Below are positions 1 to 5,335 of a DNA stretch of 5,335 nt, piece by piece; positions within the stretch are counted from its first letter, which is position 1; each line of letters starts with the position of its first letter. The stretch is from an uncultured Fusibacter sp. Its GTDB lineage: Bacteria > Bacillota > Clostridia > Peptostreptococcales > Acidaminobacteraceae. Both the position numbers and the translations under genes were made by a program. The stretch lies in NCBI GenBank assembly GCA_937958285.1, contig CALFXQ010000053.1, positions 1 through 5,335 of the forward strand, read 5' to 3'. The notes under the pieces were generated by a model. That model worked only from the letters and a program-made list of their open reading frames with translations. It ran no database searches and had not been told where the DNA came from.

Positions 1-1
1 G

Positions 2-34
2 TTGGATATTGTCAAGGAACTCAAATATGAATAA
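2..34 (+). CDS. 3' end of probable MacB/FtsX-type ABC transporter permease (partial)
   Basis: Reading from base 2 gives LDIVKELKYE followed by TAA at 32-34. FtsX/MacB-family permeases very often end in a short tail of the form (D)PV.ALRYE, and this end fits that pattern well. The gene directly downstream is a LolD/MacB-type ATPase, the expected partner. The stop lies 8 bases inside the ATPase gene, so the two would be translationally coupled. Base 1's frame also stops here (TGA 28-30, giving VGYCQGTQI), but that tail resembles nothing I know. Only ten codons are visible, so the identity rests on the tail pattern and on context. Confidence 0.5.
   Translation: MDIVKELKYE
14..18 (+). promoter_or_regulatory. 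Ribosome binding site deciding the ATPase start at 27
   Basis: AAGGA lies 8 bases before the ATG at 27. An in-frame TTG at 9 would add six residues, but it lies upstream of this site and has no ribosome binding site of its own in view. ATG 27 is therefore preferred. Confidence 0.7.
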
Positions 35-728
35 TCCACAGAAAGTACTAGATGTGAGCCAGCTGTCTAAGGCCTTTACCATGGGCTCAGAAACCCAACA
101 AGTAATCGACAATCTGCACTTTGACATACAGTCGGGCCAATTTGTCTCCATTATGGGCCCTTCGGGCTGCGGAAAATCAACCCTCCTCTATATGCTCGGC
201 GGCCTAGACTCCGACTACCAAGGCCAGATCAAGATTTTTGGCCAAGAGTACAAGACCTTGCAAGAGCGCGAAAAAAGCAAGCTGCGACGCTCGAAGATCG
301 GCTTTATCTTTCAGTTTTACAATCTGGTGCCCAACCTAACCGTAGAAGAGAACATACTAATGCCCCTTGTGCTAGACGACAAGCGACCAAGTGCCTACGA
401 AGATAAGCTCAATATGCTGCTCGAATTAACAGGCCTTACTAAAAGGCGTCGCTACACCCCCAGGGAACTCTCTGGTGGCCAACAGCAGCGTGTGGCAATC
501 GCGCGTTCGTTGATCTTCGAGCCAGCATTGCTCCTGGCAGACGAGCCCATCGGCAATTTGGACTCCAAGTCGGGCACCGAGATTATGAATCTCTTCGCTC
601 AAATTAACAAAGAACTGGGACACACCATTGTGCAAGTGACACATTCAAAGGAGTCTGCAGACTTTGGCAATCGAATCATCTATTTAAGAGACGGCGTGAT
701 CGAACGTGACTACATGGTTGGGGAATAG
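27..728 (+). CDS. ABC transporter ATP-binding protein, LolD/MacB-type
   Basis: A 233-residue nucleotide-binding subunit that would hydrolyse ATP at the inner face of the membrane to power an FtsX-fold permease. The motifs are complete: Walker A GPSGCGKS (44-51), Q-loop Q96 in FIFQFYNL, signature LSGGQQQR (148-155), Walker B LLLADEP with D172/E173, EPIGNLDS (173-180) and switch H206 in VTHS. The EPxGNLDS block and the FQFYNLxPxLTVxEN segment are hallmarks of the LolD/MacB/FtsE branch. The one small deviation is Ile where most relatives have Thr in EPTGNLD. The length is normal for a stand-alone subunit. Its start overlaps the end of the presumed permease gene, and a membrane fusion protein is encoded 2 kb downstream, so an export pump of the MacAB type is likely. 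The substrate is unknown; a product of the downstream acyl-chain genes is a reasonable guess. Confidence 0.93.
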   Translation: MNNPQKVLDVSQLSKAFTMGSETQQVIDNLHFDIQSGQFVSIMGPSGCGKSTLLYMLGGLDSDYQGQIKIFGQEYKTLQEREKSKLRRSKIGFIFQFYNLVPNLTVEENILMPLVLDDKRPSAYEDKLNMLLELTGLTKRRRYTPRELSGGQQQRVAIARSLIFEPALLLADEPIGNLDSKSGTEIMNLFAQINKELGHTIVQVTHSKESADFGNRIIYLRDGVIERDYMVGE

Positions 729-754
729 TGCCCAATGTTAAGGAGTAGAAGCGT

Positions 755-2833
755 ATGGACAAGAAGTGCTTAAGAATTGACTTAACCCAGAGCAAAACGT
801 GGATCGAAGAAATACCGCACCATCTTCGAAAAAGCTATATAGGCGGGGTTGGACTAAACACCTATTACTTTGCCCAGTCAGATGCCCTCAAGTACGAGGC
901 ATGCTCTTCTCACAATCGCTTGATTTTTGGCATCGGGCCCATGGTCGGCACAGGGCTACTAGCTGGGAATCGCTGTACAGTGACGGCCAAGAGTCCCATG
1001 ACAGACCGATATGGAGACTCGAATATTGGCGGCGGCTTTACCTATGCCATGGCAAGTGTGGGCTATGAGTACATAATTATCGACGGAGGCTGTGAGAAGC
1101 CATCATATCTACTGATCGATGAAAAGGGCGAGACCCGTATTCTAACGTGTCACGACCTATGGGAAATGGATACCCATCAAGTCACAGACATCTTAAAGGC
1201 CAGGCATGGCACTAAATCCCGAGTGGCTTGCATTGGGCTGGCGGGAGTGAATCAAGTCAGATATGCCAGCATTATGATGGAGAAAGATCACGCAGCCGGC
1301 CGCATGGGCATGGGTGCAGTGATGGGCGCAAAAAACCTAAAGGCCGTGGTGATTGTGAGTGGTTCTAAAAAGCCGCAGATACACGACATACAGCGGTTTA
1401 ATGCACTGAAGCAGAGATGGTTAAAAGAAGCTAAAAAATCGATGATTTCGAAAATAGGCATGCGCTATGGCACCTTGTTTTTAATCGAGGCCAATAACCG
1501 AAATGGCTTTTTACCCGTAGAGAATTTTTCAAAGAACCGCTCCGACAAAGCGGAGGGCTTGTACCCTCAAGTGTTCAATGCTGAACACAAGGTGGGAAAC
1601 AAGGCGTGCATCGCCTGTCCACTGGCCTGTTCTAAGCGCTATGAAATTAAATCAGGAGCCTATCGCGGATTAAAGGGTGCCCGGGTGGAATTTGGAGCGG
1701 CCTCGCTAGGACCTGTGCTCGGCATATACGATTGGGCATCTGTCCTGCATTTAAAGGTGCTTTGCGACAAGTACGGCATGGATACCATCGAAGTGGGCGC
1801 TGTGATTTCTATGGTTATCGAGGCCTATCAAAAGAACAAGCTAGCGGCAGAAAAACTCGAAGGGGTGGTTGGTGAAGTTGAATTTGGCAGCACCGCCTTT
1901 GTCGAGTCGGTTTTCGAAGCCATTGTTCAGCTTCGAGGTATTGGAAGCACCCTTGCACAAGGGGTGTACCGCGCCTCTTTGGAACTGGGAACAGAAGCGT
2001 TTTGCTTTTGTGTGAACAAGTCCAGTACAGGCCTTCAATCCTCACAAAAGCTGGTGCGATCGCTGGGGTATCTCACATCCACCAGAGGTGGAGACCATCT
2101 AAAGTCCTTTGCCTTTACCGTTCAAAATGGCGGGTTTTACCTTGCAAAGTACGTATTTGGCATTAAGCATGTAAAAAAGCTACTCGATACGCCAGTACAT
2201 GTGGGCAGAATTTTATGGTGGCATGAGAACTATAAGGCCATTGTGGATAGTTTAGGCGTTTGTCTCTTTGCAATCCACTGTCTGCCCTTTGTGGGAAGTG
2301 CATTCTTCGACGATTTTAGCGAAGTGATGTACGCCATTTATGGCATTTCCATGACTAAAGAGGAGGTCTTCGAGGCAGGTGACCGCATTTATCAGCTGCA
2401 AAATGCCATGAATGTGTCTTTAGACCTGAGTTTAGAGCACTACAAGTGGCCTGAGCGAGCCCCTGAGGCAGGTATCAATCCCGATTATTTGGCACAAACG
2501 GTCATCGATTCGAGAGATGCCCAAGGCATGTTGCCCGAGTATTTTCGATTTAGAGGCTTAGATCCAATGGGGCATCCCACAGAGGCCCGCTTTAGAGAAC
2601 TGCATATCGAAAGTGAATTTTATGAACGCTTTAACCTTAGCGCCTATACGCCACCGCTTCCATTAACGGCGTGTACCTCTCAGGTGGCCCTGTCTATTAA
2701 GCTGGGACCAAAAGACAAGATCAAACTATTTATAATGGGCAATTGCGCAAATTTTCTTTTTAAGGTGCGAGATAAATCCTTCTTAAAGAAGTACTATCAG
2801 AAAAATGATCAGAAAAAAGAAAGGAGCGTATGA
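755..2833 (+). CDS. Aldehyde:ferredoxin oxidoreductase (AOR)-family tungsten/molybdenum enzyme
   Basis: A 692-residue enzyme of the AOR family, which uses a tungsten (or Mo) bis-pterin and a 4Fe-4S cluster to interconvert aldehydes and carboxylates with ferredoxin, or related low-potential reactions. Visible: N-terminal domain with the GGVGLN (30-35), GPMVGT (61-66) and AKSPM..RYGDSNIGGGF (78-95) blocks; GRMGMGAVMGAKNLKAV (182-198); CxxCxxxC cluster ligands C285, C288 and C292; the fourth ligand C503 in DSLGVC; and RGGDHLK with H448 at the position of the family's active-site His. AAGGAG at 740-745 sits 9 bases before the ATG. There is no signal peptide, so it is cytoplasmic. The usual family end (YFRFRGLDPMGHPTEARF, about 596-613) is followed by roughly 70 extra residues with a strongly basic finish. 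The E-Y-E block normally found after the cysteines reads VEF here (311-313), so the substrate may differ from simple aldehydes. Family membership is secure; the substrate is not. Confidence 0.93.
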   Translation: MDKKCLRIDLTQSKTWIEEIPHHLRKSYIGGVGLNTYYFAQSDALKYEACSSHNRLIFGIGPMVGTGLLAGNRCTVTAKSPMTDRYGDSNIGGGFTYAMASVGYEYIIIDGGCEKPSYLLIDEKGETRILTCHDLWEMDTHQVTDILKARHGTKSRVACIGLAGVNQVRYASIMMEKDHAAGRMGMGAVMGAKNLKAVVIVSGSKKPQIHDIQRFNALKQRWLKEAKKSMISKIGMRYGTLFLIEANNRNGFLPVENFSKNRSDKAEGLYPQVFNAEHKVGNKACIACPLACSKRYEIKSGAYRGLKGARVEFGAASLGPVLGIYDWASVLHLKVLCDKYGMDTIEVGAVISMVIEAYQKNKLAAEKLEGVVGEVEFGSTAFVESVFEAIVQLRGIGSTLAQGVYRASLELGTEAFCFCVNKSSTGLQSSQKLVRSLGYLTSTRGGDHLKSFAFTVQNGGFYLAKYVFGIKHVKKLLDTPVHVGRILWWHENYKAIVDSLGVCLFAIHCLPFVGSAFFDDFSEVMYAIYGISMTKEEVFEAGDRIYQLQNAMNVSLDLSLEHYKWPERAPEAGINPDYLAQTVIDSRDAQGMLPEYFRFRGLDPMGHPTEARFRELHIESEFYERFNLSAYTPPLPLTACTSQVALSIKLGPKDKIKLFIMGNCANFLFKVRDKSFLKKYYQKNDQKKERSV

Positions 2834-2859
2834 TCTAAGATCATACATAGGGAGCGATG
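2821..2859 (+). promoter_or_regulatory. Duplicated ribosome-binding/start motif with a two-codon mini-ORF
   Basis: AAGGAG (2821-2826) is followed by CGT and then ATG ATC TAA (2830-2838), a possible Met-Ile minicistron whose ATG overlaps the AOR stop codon. A second copy, AGGGAG (2849-2854), precedes the real ATG at 2857 by only 2 bases, which is too close for efficient initiation. GGAGCG(T)ATGA thus occurs twice, flanking the loop and 3' arm of the palindrome. If the 2828-2846 hairpin folds, the strong AAGGAG comes within about 11 effective bases of ATG 2857, a workable spacing. The sequence arrangement is directly visible; the control model is inference. Confidence 0.45.
2828..2846. repeat. 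Perfect 19-bp palindrome across the AOR stop codon
   Basis: GTATGATCT-A-AGATCATAC: nine-base arms around one central A. As RNA it can form an 8-bp stem with a TAA loop. It covers the AOR stop (TGA 2831-2833) and lies just before the start of the membrane fusion protein gene. No T-run follows, so it does not look like an intrinsic terminator. An mRNA-stability or translation-control hairpin, or a protein-binding site, are the remaining options. Confidence 0.8.
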
Positions 2860-3909
2860 AAGATAAAAAAGAGTATTGTCATCATAGTATTCATGTTGAT
2901 CTTGGCAGTTGGAGGCTACTTTTTCATCAATCAACCAAAGGCGGTATCTGTTGTACCTGTAGAGATCGATTCAATCTCAGACAGTATCAATGCCATTGGC
3001 GTGGTGAAGGTGATGGATTATGCAAATGTTTCCTTCGAGTTGCCCTACACAATCAAAGAGATTCGCGTTCGCGAAGGCGAATGGGTTAAAAAGGGGCAGA
3101 CGCTGCTCACTTTCGACCAGCAAGAGCTGCTCAAGCAAATCGACATCGCCACCATCGAACTAGAAATGGCGAAGAGCGAATTGCGCTACACAAAGGGCGT
3201 GTCCACCGACAAGAACCTTATAAATGGAAAGAGAAACCAAGTGCAGTTAGTGGAAACCCGCTTGTTGCAGCTCGATGAAAGCCTCAAAAAAACCGTGTTA
3301 ACTGCACCCATGTCCGGCTGGGTCACTCGTATCCATGCATTCGAAGGCGTTCTGGCAAATCTCGTCTCACCAGATGGCATTCTGCTCGAGATACAAGACC
3401 TAAACACAAAGTATATCGAAGTAAATGTACCAGAGCTGTATCTGAGTCGCATTGCAATCGGACAGCGCGTTGAGATTTTGTCTAAGCAGTCAGAGCAAAC
3501 CCTTTTGGGGAAAATCGACAGCATCTCACTGATTGCATCCAAGCAAAACGAGAACAGCATTGGCGAATCCACCATTAAGTGCCGCGTTTTAATGGACAAA
3601 AAGATGGCCCATAACGCTTTGGTTTCTGGCATGACAGTAGATGCAAAAGTCACCCTCGAAAGTGTAGAACAGGCAAAGCTCTTGCCGGCAAAGTGCATTG
3701 TTAGTGAAGACGGCAAATACTTCGTCTACACCGTTAAAGACGAGCTTCTCAAAAGGGTGCCAATAGACCTTGGCATTAGCAACACCAAATACGTGCAAAT
3801 TATCTCTGATGCGCTGAGCGAAAATGACACCGTCGTCTATCAGCACGATCAGACACATCGTGAAAATCAACGGGTTAAAACCACCCTTGTAGAAAAGGAT
3901 GCGCACTGA
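2857..3909 (+). CDS. MacA/HlyD-type membrane fusion protein (periplasmic/extracytoplasmic adaptor)
   Basis: A 350-residue adaptor anchored by one N-terminal membrane helix (KIKK, then hydrophobic residues about 6-24) with the rest outside the cytoplasm. Domain order fits the family: first half of the barrel-sandwich (lipoyl-like) domain with IKEIRVREGEWVKKGQTLLTFD (66-87); a short alpha-helical hairpin (about 88-145); second half with LTAPMSGWVTRIHAFEGVLA (148-167); a beta-barrel domain (IEVNVPELYLSRIAIGQRVEI, 187-207); and a membrane-proximal domain to the C-terminus. The helical hairpin is short, as is common in adaptors that need no long tunnel to an outer-membrane channel. The basic residues before the helix support the start at 2857 despite its poor ribosome-binding spacing. 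It probably works with the ATPase at 27-728 and the permease upstream, although the AOR gene separates them. It ends 2 bases before the next gene. Confidence 0.88.
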   Translation: MKIKKSIVIIVFMLILAVGGYFFINQPKAVSVVPVEIDSISDSINAIGVVKVMDYANVSFELPYTIKEIRVREGEWVKKGQTLLTFDQQELLKQIDIATIELEMAKSELRYTKGVSTDKNLINGKRNQVQLVETRLLQLDESLKKTVLTAPMSGWVTRIHAFEGVLANLVSPDGILLEIQDLNTKYIEVNVPELYLSRIAIGQRVEILSKQSEQTLLGKIDSISLIASKQNENSIGESTIKCRVLMDKKMAHNALVSGMTVDAKVTLESVEQAKLLPAKCIVSEDGKYFVYTVKDELLKRVPIDLGISNTKYVQIISDALSENDTVVYQHDQTHRENQRVKTTLVEKDAH

Positions 3910-3911
3910 CG

Positions 3912-4823
3912 ATGGAAAGAGTTTGGGAGTGGTTTGTGATTTTTCAGGGCGTGGGCGTTAAATACAAAGAGCGCGTTAGGGATTTTATCGCTAAAAATGA
4001 TAACGACTTCGATAGCTATAGCGAACTGTGTAAGGCCGTATTGGGCTTTGACATTATCGAATATGCATCGAGCGATATTCAGCCACAAGAAGACATTCTC
4101 TTTAAGGAGTGGATTCTAATCTACTTGTTCGATTGCTATATGTTCAAGACCAAGGCGGTAGATTTAGTCAAACCCAAAGCGGTGATGGGTTATAGCATGG
4201 GCTTGATTACTGCTATGGCAGCAATGGGGCGCATTGCCATAGCCGATGGTTTAAACATGTTAAACCTCATTTATCACGGCGGTACACAGCAGTGCAAAGA
4301 CAACGAGGCCATGGGCATTCACATTGGCATGTCTAAGGAGCAAATCGTATATGAACTGAGCCATCTGAGTATAGAAGAGACGAAAATCGCCTCTAACTTT
4401 GGTCCAACCGTGAATTTGATCGCGGGTTATCGAGTCGATATGCACCATCTCAGCAAGCACCTAGATGCAAAAGGGCTAGGTGAAATTCAATTTATCGATG
4501 CGCCCTATGCCATCCACAACGAGAGCGCTTCATCGAAACTGTTTGCCTTTAATGCATATGTCGATAACATGGCCTATGCAGAATCAGACATCGCAATCTA
4601 TTCGGCTGTAGATAAGCGGCTAATCACCTCTGAGCATGCAGCAAAAGAGGAGCTAAAGCGCAACATGGTCACCTATATAGATTGGTTTAACTCAGTGAGC
4701 GCCCTAGTAGAGTCAAATGGTTATGCGGTGTATTGCAATGGCATCAATCACGCCTTTACGAGGAATCACAAAATGGTCAGCAAGCACGGAAAAGTAGCAG
4801 ATTATAGGGATCTGTTGCGATAA
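3912..4823 (+). CDS. Stand-alone acyltransferase-fold protein (FabD/trans-AT or acyl-hydrolase-like), divergent
   Basis: A 303-residue protein with the malonyl-CoA:ACP transacylase fold. Evidence: the nucleophile elbow GYSMG (93-97, Ser95) followed by an alpha-helical stretch like GHSLGEYSAL; IASNFGPTVNLIAGY (159-173), equivalent to the VNFNSPGQVVIAGH strand of FabD; APYAIHN with the likely catalytic His202; and YIDWFNSVSALVESNGYAVYCNGIN near the C-terminus, like the pvxWxxxvxxLxxxG...GP block. Several key positions deviate. The N-terminal FPGQGSQ is FQGVGVK (11-17). The Arg that binds a malonyl carboxylate (in MRGKF of FabD) is missing, with LIYHGG here (His122). It therefore may not load malonyl: other acyl groups, or hydrolysis of stalled acyl chains as in proofreading AT-like proteins of trans-AT polyketide clusters, are possible. 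AAGGA lies 12 bases upstream (3895-3899). A GTG at 3936, preceded by GGGAG, is an alternative but less likely start. The adjacent carrier protein is the obvious partner. Confidence 0.82.
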   Translation: MERVWEWFVIFQGVGVKYKERVRDFIAKNDNDFDSYSELCKAVLGFDIIEYASSDIQPQEDILFKEWILIYLFDCYMFKTKAVDLVKPKAVMGYSMGLITAMAAMGRIAIADGLNMLNLIYHGGTQQCKDNEAMGIHIGMSKEQIVYELSHLSIEETKIASNFGPTVNLIAGYRVDMHHLSKHLDAKGLGEIQFIDAPYAIHNESASSKLFAFNAYVDNMAYAESDIAIYSAVDKRLITSEHAAKEELKRNMVTYIDWFNSVSALVESNGYAVYCNGINHAFTRNHKMVSKHGKVADYRDLLR

Positions 4824-4850
4824 ATGCCCCTAAAAACAGGGAAATCGAAG

Positions 4851-4855
4851 AGGAG
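4851..4855 (+). promoter_or_regulatory. Ribosome binding site deciding the carrier protein start at 4863
   Basis: AGGAG is 7 bases before ATG 4863. An in-frame ATG at 4824, directly after the acyltransferase stop codon, would add 13 mostly basic residues that are untypical of an acyl carrier protein and lacks a good site of its own. ATG 4863 is preferred. Confidence 0.75.
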
Positions 4856-4862
4856 AAATAAA

Positions 4863-5165
4863 ATGAGAGAAATGACAATCGAGTTAAAAGAAGCACTAAG
4901 ACAGCACGCGTACACGTTTTTTGCCAACGAAAGTGGCATGGACGTCGGCGATTTAAACGACGAAATGACAATTATGGACGATTTAGACGGAGATTCGTTA
5001 ATGTTTGTAGAGCTTGTAGAATCTGCAAAAGAGCGTTTCGACATGGACATTAAGCTACAAGTGGTGGGCAAGTACCTGTTGAGAAAGCCCGCCGACACAT
5101 TGGGCGAGGTTGTTGCTACCATGGAGAAAATCTACATCCACGGCAACAACATCGATGTCAATTAA
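4863..5165 (+). CDS. Stand-alone acyl carrier protein (phosphopantetheine-binding)
   Basis: A 100-residue acidic carrier protein. DDLDGDSLMFVELVE (39-53) is the helix II signature; Ser45 would receive 4'-phosphopantetheine and carry acyl chains as thioesters. Helix I is in ELKEALRQHAYTFFANES (7-24), and the C-terminal helix is in TLGEVVATMEKIY (79-91). Between helix II and the last helix lies a relatively long segment (FDMDIKLQVVGKYLLRKPAD, 59-78), so it is not a housekeeping AcpP, whose signature is DSLDTVE with a shorter loop. It is better seen as a pathway-specific carrier. It has no Trp near the Ser site, a residue often present in carriers that undergo polyketide beta-branching, so if such chemistry occurs it is more likely the donor carrier. 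It follows the acyltransferase gene by 39 bases and precedes a probable crotonase gene by 11, consistent with a discrete AT/ACP module. Confidence 0.9.
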   Translation: MREMTIELKEALRQHAYTFFANESGMDVGDLNDEMTIMDDLDGDSLMFVELVESAKERFDMDIKLQVVGKYLLRKPADTLGEVVATMEKIYIHGNNIDVN

Positions 5166-5176
5166 CTTGATTGGCT

Positions 5177-5335
5177 ATGGCGGTGTTGAACGCAGAGGAC
5201 TTTGAAAGCCTATACCAAAACAAAACATGCAAGGTGTTGATCCACGAAAGTATCCTCCATATTGTGCTAGACAATGGCAAGCACAATGTGATTTCGGATC
5301 CTGAATTTGTGCCTATAGAAGTATTGAAGGATTTA
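5177..5335 (+). CDS. N-terminus of a probable enoyl-CoA hydratase/crotonase-fold protein (partial, runs off the window)
   Basis: Fifty-three codons remain open to the window edge. After about 15 residues the protein reads CKVLIHESILHIVLDNGKHNVIS, then EVLKDL, which matches the opening of crotonase-fold enzymes: two beta strands (V.....I..I.L) followed by a (P/G)xxNxxx turn and a helix. The sequence resembles the N-termini of the stand-alone ECH proteins of polyketide beta-branching cassettes (PksH-like), but only this stretch is visible and the oxyanion-hole and catalytic residues are off the window. The frame is bounded by TGA at 5168-5170; ATG 5177 is the likely start, with TTG 5171 and GTG 5183 as alternatives. 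No clear ribosome binding site is seen, so coupling to the carrier gene 11 bases upstream is likely. Hydratase, decarboxylase and isomerase activities are all possible. Confidence 0.5.
   Translation, partial: MAVLNAEDFESLYQNKTCKVLIHESILHIVLDNGKHNVISDPEFVPIEVLKDL

Noticed and set aside
426..644. Minus-strand ORF of 72 codons inside the ATPase gene
   Set aside because: Lies wholly opposite a gene with full ABC motifs, and its product has no recognisable pattern. It is a shadow frame.
1950..1963. Hairpin CCCTT-GCAC-AAGGG inside the AOR gene
   Set aside because: A short stem within conserved-family coding sequence, with no T-run. Most likely chance.
2805..3089. Plus-strand ORF of 94 codons spanning the AOR end and the adaptor start
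   Set aside because: It is out of frame with two well-supported genes, and its product (rich in Cys, Arg and His) looks like an out-of-frame translation.
3186..3716. Minus-strand ORF of 176 codons opposite the membrane fusion protein
   Set aside because: Ser/Cys/Arg-rich low-sense translation, and the plus strand encodes a clear HlyD/MacA protein across the same bases.
4828..4841. Stem CCCT/AGGG between the acyltransferase and carrier genes
   Set aside because: Only 4 bp with an A-rich loop, and no T-run follows. Too weak to call a terminator or control element.
5155..5205. Possible short ORF MSINLIGYGGVERRGL overlapping the carrier gene end
   Set aside because: Sixteen codons with no ribosome binding site. 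It stops where the frame from 5177 stays open. A frameshifted gene start cannot be excluded, but nothing supports it.

Overview
The window is a densely packed run of plus-strand genes, almost certainly one operon cut at both ends. It reads like an anaerobic bacterium. It encodes a tungsten/molybdenum pterin oxidoreductase of the aldehyde:ferredoxin oxidoreductase (AOR) family, has moderate GC content and uses strong AAGGAG-type ribosome binding sites. A clostridial Firmicute is my best guess, but this is inference and the sequence does not settle it.

Layout: (1) bases 2-34 read as the last codons of an upstream gene whose C-terminus (LDIVKELKYE) looks like that of a MacB/FtsX-type ABC permease; (2) 27-728 is the matching LolD/MacB-type ABC ATPase, overlapping that end; (3) 755-2833 is a 692-residue AOR-family enzyme with its 4Fe-4S cysteines intact and an unusual basic C-terminal tail; (4) 2828-2846 is a perfect 19-bp palindrome over the AOR stop codon, flanked by two near-identical ribosome-binding/start motifs; (5) 2857-3909 is a MacA/HlyD-type membrane fusion protein; (6) 3912-4823 is a stand-alone acyltransferase-fold protein with the catalytic Ser and His but without the usual malonyl-binding Arg; (7) 4863-5165 is a stand-alone acyl carrier protein with a DSL phosphopantetheine site; (8) 5177 to the right edge is the N-terminus of a probable crotonase/enoyl-CoA hydratase-fold protein. 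No gap between genes exceeds about 40 bases. I saw no RNA gene, insertion sequence, CRISPR array, promoter or convincing terminator.

How the parts may work together (inference): a discrete acyltransferase, a discrete carrier protein and a crotonase are typical accessory parts of a polyketide or unusual acyl-chain pathway, especially trans-acyltransferase systems. The permease, ATPase and fusion protein would form an export pump. The unusual element is the AOR gene placed between the ATPase and the fusion protein genes. It suggests a low-potential, ferredoxin-linked aldehyde/acid (or related) redox step in making or tailoring the exported acyl product. The large synthases, if present, would lie outside the window, so the pathway assignment is a hypothesis.
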